64,000 nt of DNA from Archegozetes longisetosus (taxonomy: Eukaryota; Arthropoda; Arachnida; Sarcoptiformes; Trhypochthoniidae): contig JAEMBT020000008.1 of NCBI GenBank assembly GCA_018873245.2, forward strand, positions 10,763,172 to 10,827,171. Direction: 5' to 3'. The notes under the pieces were generated by a model. That model saw only the letters and a program-made list of their open reading frames with translations. It was not told where the DNA came from and ran no database searches. Of this stretch, positions 14,401 to 23,513 are shown piece by piece. The translations under genes and the position numbers were made by a program. Each line of letters starts with the position of its first letter. The stretch's first letter is position 1.

Positions 14401-16882
14401 TATTATGCTTTCGAAAATTAATTATCTGATAATAATTTATCTTTAAGGAACGCTTATCTGGCGCCAATGCCAACCTCACTTACAATGATAAAACGAAAAG
14501 CAAAAATGAAAAGTTATTCAACACTTCAAGCATTCATATGGAAGGAGGAGATCCAAGTTACCATGTTACTAACTTAAAAGCACTAACAAATGAGAATATA
14601 CGTAATTGGTTGGCTTCAATTCAGCATAGGCCAGCAATTTTAACAACCAAACTTGAATTAATCCCTATAAACACAGTCGTCAGCTCGTATCGTCCTAGTA
14701 TAAGAGATACATTTTCAAGCGTTTATCAAGATCTGTTTGGTGCCAACTTGAAGTATACTCCCGAAGCAAACAAAACTATTGAGCCACCTGAAATGACTGC
14801 AACATCACGTCAAGATGCAACGCAAAAATCGGCTCCAAATCCAAATTCTGGCTCATGCTTAGCTAGAGGTATATATTCTCTCTAATCTTTTAGAAGGTAG
14901 AGTTCCGATAAATAATATCTATTAATTGGAGTAGTTTCATAACTTAATATGAAAACCAGGCAAAGTACACATTTGAAGTAAATATTAATTTTAACGATGT
15001 ACCAAGTCAGTAAATTTGAAGTTGTTTTCTTTTGAAATTCATTTTGTTTGAATACTATCTCATTACAAATTATTCATGGAATCAACCGATTAAGTCGTAA
15101 TAAATCAATGCAACATAGATTGACATTATTGAAATTAACGTGATCACTCATTCGGTTGTTGATGGTGCAACTCCGACGTTTAATCAAGATAATCTAAATC
15201 CCAACTTTATCAAGAATGCTACGCTAAATGTTTTTATTCGGGTTATAGCTATTATATCATCGAATCGTTAAAATTTCTTTATAACCAAGAAGAATTTATT
15301 TAAAATTTTTAATTAACTCCTTTTAGAAAATTGATTAAACTACAAGTATACTCATGAAGCTTCTCTATGAGTAATGTTTATTATAAAGTTTGAACGCTTA
15401 AGTCACTAATTGATCAAAGACTGATTCTCACATTGAAGTTTAACAAATAGTTTGCTTGAAATTTGCCTCCTTACTCTCCTCTGGCATTGTTATTTAGTTT
15501 TCAATCAAGTATGAGGCGTTCAGTTAAGTCCAGATCACCTTTAAATTAGTTAAACTAAAATTAGATTTTTATTAACGTTAAAAATCTTGAAGCATATTCG
15601 CTTGATTCTGAGACGCTCAAAGTACTACTTCGAATGTTAAATTTTCTATTTCATTTTAAGAAGTCCGAACTTTGATAATTAAACCTTTTCAATATTGTGG
15701 TCTGATCTGTACCGCAATAGCATACTTCAAAGTTTTGAACAAATTTTTTATATTGAGTCGAGAATAAATTAATTACAACCACTCACTATCTCTAATTTCG
15801 AATAATTTTTAGTCAGTATTTGAATAGGTATTAATTAAGTTTATTTATATAAAAAAATGTGTATTAAGCTCTAATACATTAAGAAAAACTTATATGAAAT
15901 ACAATGTTTCTTTAAGGCACTAAAATATTATGTTATGGTAACAAAACACTTCCTATTGAACAAATAAAGACTGGGGATGTCATTCTCAATCAGAATGGAG
16001 AAGCCAAGAAAGTTCTGGGCGTTAATAAAATCTTGCTGGGCAATCGACTATTGTTTGGATTTGAGCCATATACAGAACCCTTCTTCACTTCAGAGCATAT
16101 TTTCGCGACCCAAAATAATCAATGGTCTTGCGTTGACCCGAATGAACTGATGCATTTGAATCCTCAGATTGCTCAGTCAGGAATATCGAGAATGGGCGCA
16201 ACATCCAAAGTTTTGAAACGGAATGGTTTCGAACATGAACTGGTTGATGTAAGGATTAATTATAAAAATCAGCAGGACAAATCAACTGACGTTTATTGTT
16301 TGATTGTTGAAGGCAACATTTATATTGCTAATGGGTACTAGCATTGATTTGTATAATTTTTTCTTAGATTTATATTTCTTCAATAGGTTTGTAACTAGAG
16401 ATAGCACTCCTAACCTTCTCGCGTGGCCATCTTTCGCGATTTGTTCTGCATTATTATTGTCGAGTAAGAGCGCCCAAACTCTTCATAAGAATTTACTTAA
16501 TATTGACTTAGTGGAGAAAAACAATGCTCTTGAAATTCTGGCCTTGAAAATATCTGTCGAATGGAATGAAATTTTGGAAATGCAAGTAGAAAGAAATATA
16601 AGCTCAGTTAATAACGAACAGGCTATTGTTAAGTGGATGGAAAAATTGACAGATATAACAAAACTGACGGATGATGAAAATAAGTTCATATCTGATATCT
16701 TGAGTAAACCCTCACTCACTTACTTGGCTCAACATTTATACATCAATTGCGGTGAAAATCTACATAGCAACCTAGGGTCGCTTTTGAGGTTTGATACGGG
16801 AAAGTTCGTAATGCTAACATCACAGTTATATCAAAAAGCAGAGTCGATCATTGATTCTTTCAATCTTAGAATGATTGACTAA
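5440..16882 (+). CDS. GTPase-MACPF-Hint fusion protein, 8 exons, 1063 aa
   Basis: I read the exons as 5440-5530, 5601-5780, 10476-11087, 11441-11847, 13065-13631, 14448-14868, 15917-16334 and 16387-16882. All have GT-AG introns, the phases match at every join, and the sum is 3192 nt. The ATG sits in AAAATGGCT. Residues 69-76 form a Walker A P-loop (GVTGSGKS), a GTETSVTT switch spans the exon 2-3 join, and D123-GPG is a G3 motif. This suggests an AIG1/septin-like TRAFAC GTPase. The MACPF signature WKDFFEKYGTHVTK with a GGG triplet lies at about residues 574-593. A Hint domain starts at Cys756, with TSEH at 817-820, ending near residue 905. The last ~160 residues are helical and unassigned. No N-terminal signal peptide is visible. 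MACPF proteins form membrane pores and Hint domains self-cleave. The combined role, possibly immune, defensive or developmental, is inference. Intron 2 (4.7 kb) is full of transposons. Confidence 0.85.
6077..6769. mobile_element. Foldback element family FB, copy 1 (complete)
   Basis: Two inverted arms of ~340 bp meet around 6435. The ends share the block GGGAAGTTCGGGACTATG and its complement. Other copies are at 29555-30100 (right part) and 34058-34250 (left part). The element lies in intron 2 of the GTPase-MACPF-Hint gene. It encodes nothing convincing and is a non-autonomous foldback or MITE. Confidence 0.75.
7049..8784 (-). mobile_element. Degenerate Tc1-like transposon
   Basis: The ends are imperfect inverted repeats containing GGTAGAATAAAAGTC (left) and its complement (right), flanked by TA at 7047-7048 and 8785-8786. 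The minus strand holds a Tc1-type helix-turn-helix segment at 8311-8502, with the motif VVRRLNCSRKTVDNWANKW. Near 7380-7470 it has the C-terminal motif DPIENIWAAIQYLVNQ, equivalent to the DLNPIENLW catalytic-Glu region. Stops and frameshifts destroy the middle. It sits in intron 2 of the fusion gene. Confidence 0.75.
9696..10101. repeat. Short element with tandem GACACTTATTCGTC-type subrepeats at both ends
   Basis: The left end has four or five tandem copies of a ~14 bp unit (GACACTTATTCGTC, with variants ending TTGTTCGTC). The right end has the inverse (GACGAACAAGTGTCC and GGACAAATGTC). Clustered short subterminal repeats like these usually act as transposase-binding sites in a non-autonomous DNA element. 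There is no reading frame inside. It lies in intron 2 of the fusion gene. Confidence 0.6.
13965..14225 (+). repeat. Dispersed repeat, uninterrupted copy of the 27735-28575 repeat
   Basis: The segment begins around TTAAACAGTAAAA and includes ATTTTGGGCCATTTTGA, GGGTGTATA and CAGTCATCTCAAC. It matches 27735-28575 in the same orientation but lacks two insertions present there. It therefore serves as a natural empty-site reference. It lies in the intron between exons 5 and 6 of the fusion gene. Confidence 0.7.
14856..16404 (+). other. Hint (Hedgehog/intein) autoprocessing domain within the fusion gene
   Basis: The domain starts at Cys756 in the context GSC-LARGTKI. The splice junction of exons 6 and 7 falls in the following Gly codon. 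It continues with PIEQIKTGDVILNQNG, the usual Hint block with a conserved G-D pair, and has the block B T-x-x-H motif as TSEH. It ends with IYIANG-FV across a 52 bp intron (16335-16386), as in the last strand of Hint folds. There is no terminal His-Asn-Cys, so full intein-type splicing is unlikely. N-S acyl shift and cleavage before Cys756, as in Hedgehog C-terminal domains, is the expected chemistry if the domain is active. Confidence 0.8.
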
Positions 16883-17868
16883 CTTTTTTTGGTGGTGTTC
16901 CTTTATCTTATCTCAAACAAACTTTTATATAAACTTTAATTTGAAATTTATTTTATATTTCCGAACAATTAAATTCGGTTTTTCTATTCTTTCAAAAGTT
17001 ATAAAGGTGACGCAATTTTTCTAGTTCGTCCTATATCTTAAATCTTATTGCAAGATGATTCAATTAGTAAAATGTTAAAGATCTGACTCAATTCTTAAGC
17101 ATTAAATGAATAGCTTTACTAGAAAGTATAAGTAAAACGAAGGATTTAAAGTTTAATACATTGTTTGATTTAGGACTTTATTATGAAACGCTTCATTGTA
17201 AGGTTTCGCATCGAATAAACAAATGTTAAATGAATAGGTTTCTGAATTTGTCCTTAACTTTTTTTCAGTGAGCTAAACTTTTAGTTTAGTTATATCGTTT
17301 TAAAACACGCTTTTCAGACTACTAATTTCAACAATTTTTTGTAACCTGACTTGTATATCAAAATAATTAAAAACAATACCAAAACAGAATTATTTGGACA
17401 CAAGAAACTGGTTTATTTAAGAAAGATTATATTAAAAATATTTATTTTAATATTCTTTGTTGAGTATTTGAATCCCAAATCACGTTATTAGGATCACATT
17501 ATTTGTTCACTTTATTAAAAGACAAACTGTTTTAATATAAACTAATACAAAACTTTTTAACTTCAATTCATGATACGAACGGGCGATTTTTCGTGTTTTA
17601 AGGCAGTGACCAGAGCCAAAACTTTTCGGAATAAAATGTATGGCTTTTATGACAATTTCATAACGTTTTTTATGTTTACATAGAGCTGAAAAAACTCTAT
17701 GTTCGCTTATATAAAGTTATAATTAGCTTCCTTTTAACAAATTTATTAAGCATGAAAAGTATCGAACACTTCACGGACAATCATCACACCGACAGCCATC
17801 AGACCGACAATATGTATCAATGAATAGCAAGTTTAAAATACTCGTCATAATATGGTTAATTGACTTTT
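16883..17868. other. Intergenic stretch after the fusion gene
   Basis: The sequence is AT-rich with no reading frame of note. It probably contains the 3' untranslated region of the fusion gene. An AATAAA lies near 17214, about 330 bp after the stop codon, and could be its polyadenylation signal. I see no repeat structure. Confidence 0.4.
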
Positions 17869-18138
17869 AAAGAGTATTTTTCACAATTCAAAAGCTTACA
17901 AATCTTGAAGCGTTCAACTGATATGCTTAAGATTTATATTTCCGGGGACTGTGTGCGAAAACTTTGGAAATGATGTGCATATCGTCATCTATTGCAATAA
18001 GTTCATCGATGAACATCTGTGATATGTACATCATTTCAATAGTTTTTGCACACAGTTTCCAGAGATATGTCTTAGGTATATGAGTTGAACGCTTCAAGTG
18101 TTATTCACATTTGAAATTACGAATAATACTCTCTAAAA
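17869..18138. repeat. ~270 bp hairpin MITE
   Basis: Two arms of ~120 bp are inverted around 18000. The outer ends share AGAGTATT and its complement. The arms share GAAGCGTTCAAC and TATGCTTAAGA blocks, and the inner arms share an ACTGTGTGC-AAAACT block. It has no coding capacity. The superfamily is not clear. Confidence 0.65.
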
Positions 18139-18234
18139 ATGAATTAAATAGATGACAACGAGTGTTGAGAACGAGTTATATAGTCATTCAAATGAAAACT
18201 TGAATCGATATATCTCTATATTTCGTTGCCTTGG

Positions 18235-18410
18235 AACTAGTGAAGAGCATAAGCTAGCTGTGAGCTGAGCTGCGCTGCGCTTGAAGCTCAATTTTAGTCG
18301 TCTTCAAGCTTATAAGCTCAAGCTTCAAGCTCAGGCTATGATGAAGAAGCTCGGCTCAACCTTAAGCTCAAGCTGTTGAGCTTCGAGCTCAGCTCATTTA
18401 AAGCCGATTT
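18235..18410. repeat. Degenerate AGCTC/AAGCTT-rich low-complexity tract
   Basis: The tract is built from many imperfect AGCTCAAGCTT-like units on both strands (AGCTGAGCTG, CAAGCTCAAGC, TTGAGCTTCGAGCTCAGCTC). Its base composition is clearly higher in GC than the surroundings. A related tract is at 61120-61230. It looks like a decayed simple or minisatellite array. Confidence 0.6.
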
Positions 18411-18729
18411 ATTTAATAAAGCAAAACAACAGTATTAACTGTAAAATAGTAATGATTATTGAATTGCTTCTCATATGTTAGCAAATTAGGTTTTAAACTA
18501 AATTGTCTTCACTTTAAACTGAAATTTAACGCAATAATTGTTTATTTGAAGAGAGAAGTAATGCTGTTTTAAGCTTTAAAAGTAATATTATTTCTATTCG
18601 CTGCTCAAATCTCTTTATATTCTAAGTAGAATAATCTCAAATAATTTTTGGAAATTATTCAAATTAAGAAAAAATTGTTGTTTGAAACTGTTTTCAACAT
18701 GACTTGATAAGAAGGTGAAATACAATCAT

Positions 18730-19128
18730 AAGACTCACAATTAAGTGATGGTATGCAATAACCAGTTACTCTTGATCAGTATTTCATATGAAAAAGATTT
18801 TCTAATACTATTAAAGGGTAGAGACATAAAGCGCAACATATATTAAACAAGATTTTTTTATCTAAATTAAAGTTTGTTTATTAAATAAACGAAAATTTCA
18901 ATCAAACAAAACATTAAATTTTGAGAGAAAATAATAAAATTAATAATAACTTATACAAACAAACTAAATTTGAATATGTATTGAATAAGTTTAAGTAGTA
19001 TTCTAAAGTAATAAGTAATTTATTCTTTCGGAAGGTGTCGTTCGTATCAATACATTTGGGCCTCTTAAAAATGCAATATTGATCAAGAGATGACTGGTTA
19101 TTGCATACCATCACTTAATTATTGATAA
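18730..19128. repeat. Inverted repeat, ~50 bp arms around a ~280 bp loop
   Basis: The left arm contains TAAGTGATGGTATGCAATAA and the right arm its complement near 19090-19120. Both also contain a TTGATCA/TGATCAA block. The loop has no convincing gene. It is probably a small non-autonomous DNA element. Confidence 0.6.
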
Positions 19129-19164
19129 GTGACGCCGATGTCGAAATTTGAATTCATTATTCAA

Positions 19165-20055
19165 AGAAGAAAGCACAAACCCGCCCCACAATGAGCCCGA
19201 GCGCCACCTATATTTTCAGATATCTCTACCCTTGTACTACTCATGCCTAGAATATTTGACACTAGTGCAAACGCCTAAGCGAGATATAGGACAAAGTGTG
19301 TAAAATCGCAATTATTTTAATATTTTTTTACATTAAAATTGTTTATTTTATAGAAATATAGTAGTACTAAGTATCACGCATAGGTATAGAGTTTAAATAA
19401 TTAAAAACAAAAGGATAAATAATATAAATAAAATAAATAAACAAATAAAATAAAATAAAACAAAGATAATTATAATATACCACCCTCCCACCCTACTCGC
19501 TGTCAATGCTATCAGAAGCAAAATCGACATAAAACCCGTCCAGCGAGTTTGCCGGTCTTGCTATCTCGGACTCGTACCTGCCGAGTCCGAGATACTACAG
19601 AACTACCATTACGAGTGCACAGCACCCGATAGTCCTGAGGCCTGTTTTGCGCTGAAAGCAATATTCAATAATTGAATCAACTTCCGTTTTGCTAACATCA
19701 ACTAATATGTACATTAAGTGTTTAGTTCTGTTAGCAAAACGGGAGTGAATCCGCCCACGGATTAAAATGGGGTTCTCGACTTGAATATTGACCGAGGATA
19801 ACCCCAGAGGCCCTGCACACTTGGACCTCAAAATAACCATCACTCTTACTATGCTGAGCATAGTAAGAGCTACGTAACCTGCGTTGTAGGGTCCGCAGAC
19901 TATTATATATACATTTTGCCCTATATCTCGCTTAGGTGTTCGTACTTTTGAAAGATATTTTAGATGTGGGTAGTACAAGGAGAGGGTTATCTAATAATAT
20001 AGGTGGCGCTTGGGCTCAAAGCGGGGTTTAAAGTAAAGGGCTTTGGGTTTTCTTC
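19165..20055 (-). mobile_element. Transposon with ~100 bp terminal inverted repeats and a SWIM-domain remnant
   Basis: The left end (GAGCCCGAGCGCCACCTATA) and right end (TATAGGTGGCGCTTGGGCTC) are inverted. A second inner block, CCTAAGCGAGATATAGG, is repeated inversely at both ends. The interior holds a minus-strand reading frame with a SWIM zinc finger. The size (~0.89 kb) is too small for a full transposase, so this is an internally deleted copy. The right boundary abuts an RCC1-repeat fragment at 20056. Confidence 0.65.
19493..19978 (-). pseudogene. SWIM-type zinc-finger transposon protein fragment, one stop
   Basis: The frame reads 127 codons, then a TAG at 19595-19597, then 33 more codons in the same frame to a second stop. 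The region before the TAG, with the motif TGLRTIGCCALVMVVL, aligns with CKNGLRTVGCCAHIM in the second copy at 20459-20767. There the residue at the TAG position is Trp, so a TGG-to-TAG change explains the stop. The SWIM pattern C-x-C...C-x-H is partly lost here (Phe-Gln and Leu replace ligands). SWIM domains of this type occur at the C-terminus of transposon proteins in invertebrates. No function is left. Confidence 0.6.
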
Positions 20056-20210
20056 TTTATACATTTGGAGATAATGAATATGGACAATTAGGAATTGGGA
20101 ATAATGAAAATCAAAATAAACCAGTAAAAATATCAAATTTAGTGAAAGTTAAACATGTTTTCTGCAAATTTATATTTTGCTGCATCAGTTGCACTTTCTG
20201 ATGACATAAA
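20056..20210 (+). pseudogene. RCC1-repeat fragment, left part
   Basis: The frame reads LYTFGDNEYGQLGIGNNEN, then a PVKISNL stretch, then after a 1-base frameshift FAASVALSDD. This is a near-textbook RCC1 propeller repeat, as found in RCC1/BTB proteins. Continuation into the next repeat is cut by a transposon at about 20212, and the rest follows at 21332-21467. It is a broken fragment of an RCC1-type gene with no visible start or BTB domain. Confidence 0.7.
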
Positions 20211-20211
20211 G

Positions 20212-21331
20212 GAGACCAATATTTTCCTTTGGACTACTGGGCTCCGTCCGATTTTGATGAGTGACATATCATTTGAAAGATCTTTTGACGCTGAACACAA
20301 AAGTCTCTACCAAAATCAATAGTTTTCGAGTTATGAGGGAAAAATCGCCTTATGTTACATTTTTTTCGGGTTTTTAGCCACAAAAATATAACATTTGTGT
20401 TTCCTGCTTCCTCCCACGTGGAGGTAAACCCGAAGGAAGCATAAAACTAAAACCAAAACTAAAAAAAAACTAAAAAACTATAAAATAATTCATCTGTGTC
20501 AGCGCTATCCGGATAGTTAAAATCTTTGAAAAAATCATCAAATTGCCTACCTGGTGATTTGATCTCAAATCGGTATCTGCCATATCCAAGGCACCAGAGC
20601 ACTGTCATTATATGTGCACAGCATCCGACAGTTCTGAGGCCGTTTTTGCACCGACAATAATACTCGATTATTGAATCGGTTCCTGACATTTTCTTATCTA
20701 CTATAACGTAGATCAGATACTTTGTTTGATTCCGGAACCGAGAATGAATACGCCCGCGAATAAGCATTGGGTCCTAGCATGGGAGACCCAGCCTAGGTTA
20801 CAGGACCAACCCCTCTAGAGGGGTGTTGGTCCTGCCCAGTACACTTTGTAAACATTACTAGGAACACTTCTAGATTTCAAAGCTGGTGGTTTTTGGATTT
20901 AGAGAACACTTACATAACAGTGTCAAATGGACTATTGAGGTATTCACCTTGTTGAACTGAGTCAATTGGTACCCAACTACAGGTTCTAGATCACTCGGTT
21001 TACTAGTCATCTCTCTAAGCATGTCTTATATTTTTTGACTTAGTTGTCTTCCTATAACTCTGTAGAGGCTTCCTCCATGGTACAGATCTAATTCGGCTTC
21101 TAAATTATCATACGAGATCTCTTATCTTACGAGATCTTTCTAAATTTATTAATATTAAAAGGGTTTAGGCTTTAATACGCATAAATTGTTAATTGCCGTT
21201 CCGAACCTTTTGGAGCTTATAACTCAGAGACGGAATGAGATAGAGTATAAGTTATATATATATATTTGAACTCAGCAAAGTAAGATCTATCCAATGATAC
21301 AAAAATCAGCGGGGCCCAAAAATATTGGTCT
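20212..21331 (-). mobile_element. Transposon inserted in the RCC1 fragment, carrying a second SWIM-domain frame
   Basis: The ends share AAAGGAGACCAATATTTT (left) and AAAATATTGGTCTTC (right) with further weaker inverted similarity. The insert separates two pieces of one RCC1 propeller that otherwise follow each other. The interior minus-strand frame (20459-20767) carries a SWIM zinc finger. The target duplication is not clear. Confidence 0.6.
20459..20767 (-). CDS. SWIM zinc-finger transposon protein, C-terminal part (102 codons)
   Basis: The frame has the motif YYCRCKNGLRTVGCCAHIM, which fits the SWIM zinc-binding pattern C-x-C-x(n)-C-x-H, followed by VLWCLGYGRY and an acidic tail. SWIM domains bind DNA or protein and form the C-terminal part of transposase-like proteins in several invertebrate DNA transposons. 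The frame starts inside the protein and no catalytic domain is present, so it is a fragment of a transposon protein and not a host gene. Confidence 0.55.
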   Translation of the reverse strand: MLIRGRIHSRFRNQTKYLIYVIVDKKMSGTDSIIEYYCRCKNGLRTVGCCAHIMTVLWCLGYGRYRFEIKSPGRQFDDFFKDFNYPDSADTDELFYSFLVFF

Positions 21332-21467
21332 TCTTTATATTTGTGGTGAAAAATATTCAGAAATTTCAACTGCAACTAATTTCAAATCAATTAACGAAAT
21401 TTATGTAAAAACATTTTTAAAACAAATTACGTGGAAATCCGGAATTAATTTAGAAAAGAATTTTTAA
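21332..21467 (+). pseudogene. RCC1-repeat fragment, right part
   Basis: The frame reads LYICGEKYSEIS, then TNFKSINEIYV and ITWKSGI, ending in a stop. In RCC1/BTB proteins an x-YxxG-E strand followed by a TNF-SI-EI segment closes the propeller before the BTB domain. It continues the piece at 20056-20210 once the intervening transposon is ignored. No BTB domain follows. Confidence 0.6.
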
Positions 21468-21962
21468 TGATTTTATTAAAACGATTTTAATAATTTCATG
21501 CTATTTTCTCTGTTACCCGTAACACTAGAAAAATTAAAATAAAAACAATGAAAAATATTTTTTCGCTTCTATTGTTCTATTCTGTATCTTCTATTAAGAG
21601 ATACTAAAATACATTCTAATCTCTACTCCCCATTTAGTTGTCTTATATATATAAAATAATATCAGTCGATGAAGCACATCAACCAAATGCTCAAATATGC
21701 ATTTGCTCTCGTTTTGGGTAGGTTTTCTATCATAAGCCATACGTAGAGTAAAACTAATCTGTCCAAAGTCAACTTACTCTCTCCTATTAGTGGGTGAACA
21801 GTCCAACGCTTGTCATATTGTGATGTTCCATAAGCTCGTGTACTTAGTGACATGGTTGTCTGCAGTGAACCAAATCACAAGTCCACTCCTCTTACAATAC
21901 ATCATTATCCTCACAACTCTCTTATCAAAGGTACTGTCAATGTTGTATAATCAACTCTCATA
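21468..21962. other. Gap between RCC1 fragment and Tc1 element
   Basis: No gene is recognised. A minus-strand frame at 21662-21853 has an ES-LTLDRLVLLYVWL stretch that recalls the helix after the zinc ribbon in ISXO2-type transposases, but it is too short and isolated to call. Confidence 0.4.
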
Positions 21963-23513
21963 CAGTGCGGCTCATAATTATTAGACCAGCACTTTTTTTT
22001 AAAAATTTAGTAATTAAAACTAATTATAATTAAATTATGTTAGGTGTGGAGACACATCTAATATATATTTAACTTTGATCGTTGCCCTTTTTTACCCGTG
22101 TCCATCGGGAGGCCGCGCGCAGCTATAAAATTAAAAAACCAACTGTGCAAAAGTATTAGACCAAATTTAATTTTATTTAATAAACTATGATTAATATTTA
22201 GTTTGCCCCCCATTTTTTAAAATAACATTGAAAACTCTGTCCTGCATACTATTAATTAACTTTCGAAGAACTTCCATGTCCATTTTCGCCCATTTTTCTC
22301 GGATTGAGGCCTTCAGGTCACCGACGGTCTCAAATTGGCGGCCATCAGCGTAGACGCGGCGAATAAGGATGCCCCACAAGTTTTCGATCGGGTTGAGGTC
22401 AGGACTTCGAGCTGGCCACTTCATCACTTCAATATCATTGGAAGTGAACCATTCTTTTGTGGACTTTGCGTTGTGGATGCTCGCGTTGTCCTGTTGGAAC
22501 ATCCAATTCTGGCCACCAATCTCAGGTCCCGTTGGTAGAAGATGGTGTTCCAGCATCGTTTGATATCCACAAGTGTTCATACGACCATCTATGAACGCGA
22601 TGTCCGTTTTTCCGTTCCAACCGAAGCCAGCCCACATCATCACCGAACCTCCTCCGTTGGCGTTTTTAGACATGAGTTCCGGCTCCTTCCTTAGGTCGTG
22701 CCAATAGTATTGGAGACCACCTGGGCCATCGAGGTTGAATTTCTTCTCATCACTCCAGACGACTCTTTGCCATTGGACACCGAATTCCATGTGAGCCCGT
22801 GCCCAATCCAAACGCGCTTGTTTGTGCTCGGGTTTCAACGGTGGTTTGGCCATTCTTTTGATGTATTTATGGTTCGGTGACTTCTTCAGGTATCTCTTGA
22901 TGGTGCTGGGATGGTGGGGCAGCTGAAGAGTTGTCTTGATCTTAACGGCCGATGTCCTAGTATTGGTCGCGCACTGCAGAATTCGCCGCTGATCGCGCGG
23001 TGATACTTCTTGAGGCCTACCCGAACGCTTTTTCTTACCGTGGTTTTCGGGATCGGCCAAGAAATAGGCCACCGCACACTTCGACCTCTGAATTTCGGCT
23101 GCGATATCCTGATGGGTCATACCTGTCCTCCGAAGAGCCAATATTTGGCCGCGCTCCATGTCGGTCAATTGTTTCCCCTTAGGCATGTTTAAAACTTAGA
23201 CTGAAATAGAAAATATATATCAAATATTATTCATTTATTTTTAAGTTACAGTTTTTAAATGCTTACCTATGGTTTTATTGTTGTAGTGTCCAAGAAACCA
23301 AACTTTAACTAACTGGTCTAATACTTTTGCACACTATAAAAATGCAGTTTTTCTGTCGCGCTCGTTAATCCGGCGCCGGATTAACGCAATTTTTTGTAGG
23401 TGAGTGACCCGCGCAATTGTAAACATATTAAAGTCGCGCAATTTGTTCAAAAATTATTTTTTATATAAAATTTTGTAAAAAAAGTGCTGGTCTAATACTT
23501 ATGAGCCGCACTT
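21963..23513 (-). mobile_element. Complete Tc1-family transposon with two transposase-binding repeats per end
   Basis: The 1551 bp element is flanked by TA (21961-21962 and 23514-23515). The left terminus is CAGTGCGGCTCATAATTATT, and the right terminus is its inverse with a final mismatch. A second inner pair, GTGCAAAAGTATTAGACCA (about 22145) and its complement (about 23315), shares ATTAGACCA with the outer repeats. This gives an IR/DR arrangement with two sites per end. Together with the intact transposase frame it looks recently active. Confidence 0.9.
22191..23186 (-). CDS. Tc1-family DD34E transposase, intact, 331 aa
   Basis: This enzyme binds the terminal repeats and cuts and pastes its element into TA sites. 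The N-terminus holds paired helix-turn-helix domains: an MTHQDIAAEI helix pair, then the GRP linker KKRSGRPQEV at about residues 52-61. The catalytic triad is Asp146 (WSDEKKFN), Asp233 (FQQDNASIHNA) and Glu268 (LNPIENLW). The last two are separated by 34 residues, the standard Tc1 spacing. The length of 331 residues is normal for the family. It has no stops or frameshifts and its start lies just inside the right inner repeat. Activity is likely but unproven. Confidence 0.95.
   Translation of the reverse strand: MPKGKQLTDMERGQILALRRTGMTHQDIAAEIQRSKCAVAYFLADPENHGKKKRSGRPQEVSPRDQRRILQCATNTRTSAVKIKTTLQLPHHPSTIKRYLKKSPNHKYIKRMAKPPLKPEHKQARLDWARAHMEFGVQWQRVVWSDEKKFNLDGPGGLQYYWHDLRKEPELMSKNANGGGSVMMWAGFGWNGKTDIAFIDGRMNTCGYQTMLEHHLLPTGPEIGGQNWMFQQDNASIHNAKSTKEWFTSNDIEVMKWPARSPDLNPIENLWGILIRRVYADGRQFETVGDLKASIREKWAKMDMEVLRKLINSMQDRVFNVILKNGGQTKY

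Noticed and set aside
21662-21984. Possible ISXO2-type transposase N-terminal piece
   Set aside because: Only a short ES-LTL...LLYVWL resemblance with no zinc ligands or catalytic motif; too weak to annotate.
22335-23192. Plus-strand open frames over the Tc1 element
   Set aside because: Antisense shadows of the transposase; the minus-strand frame carries all family motifs.
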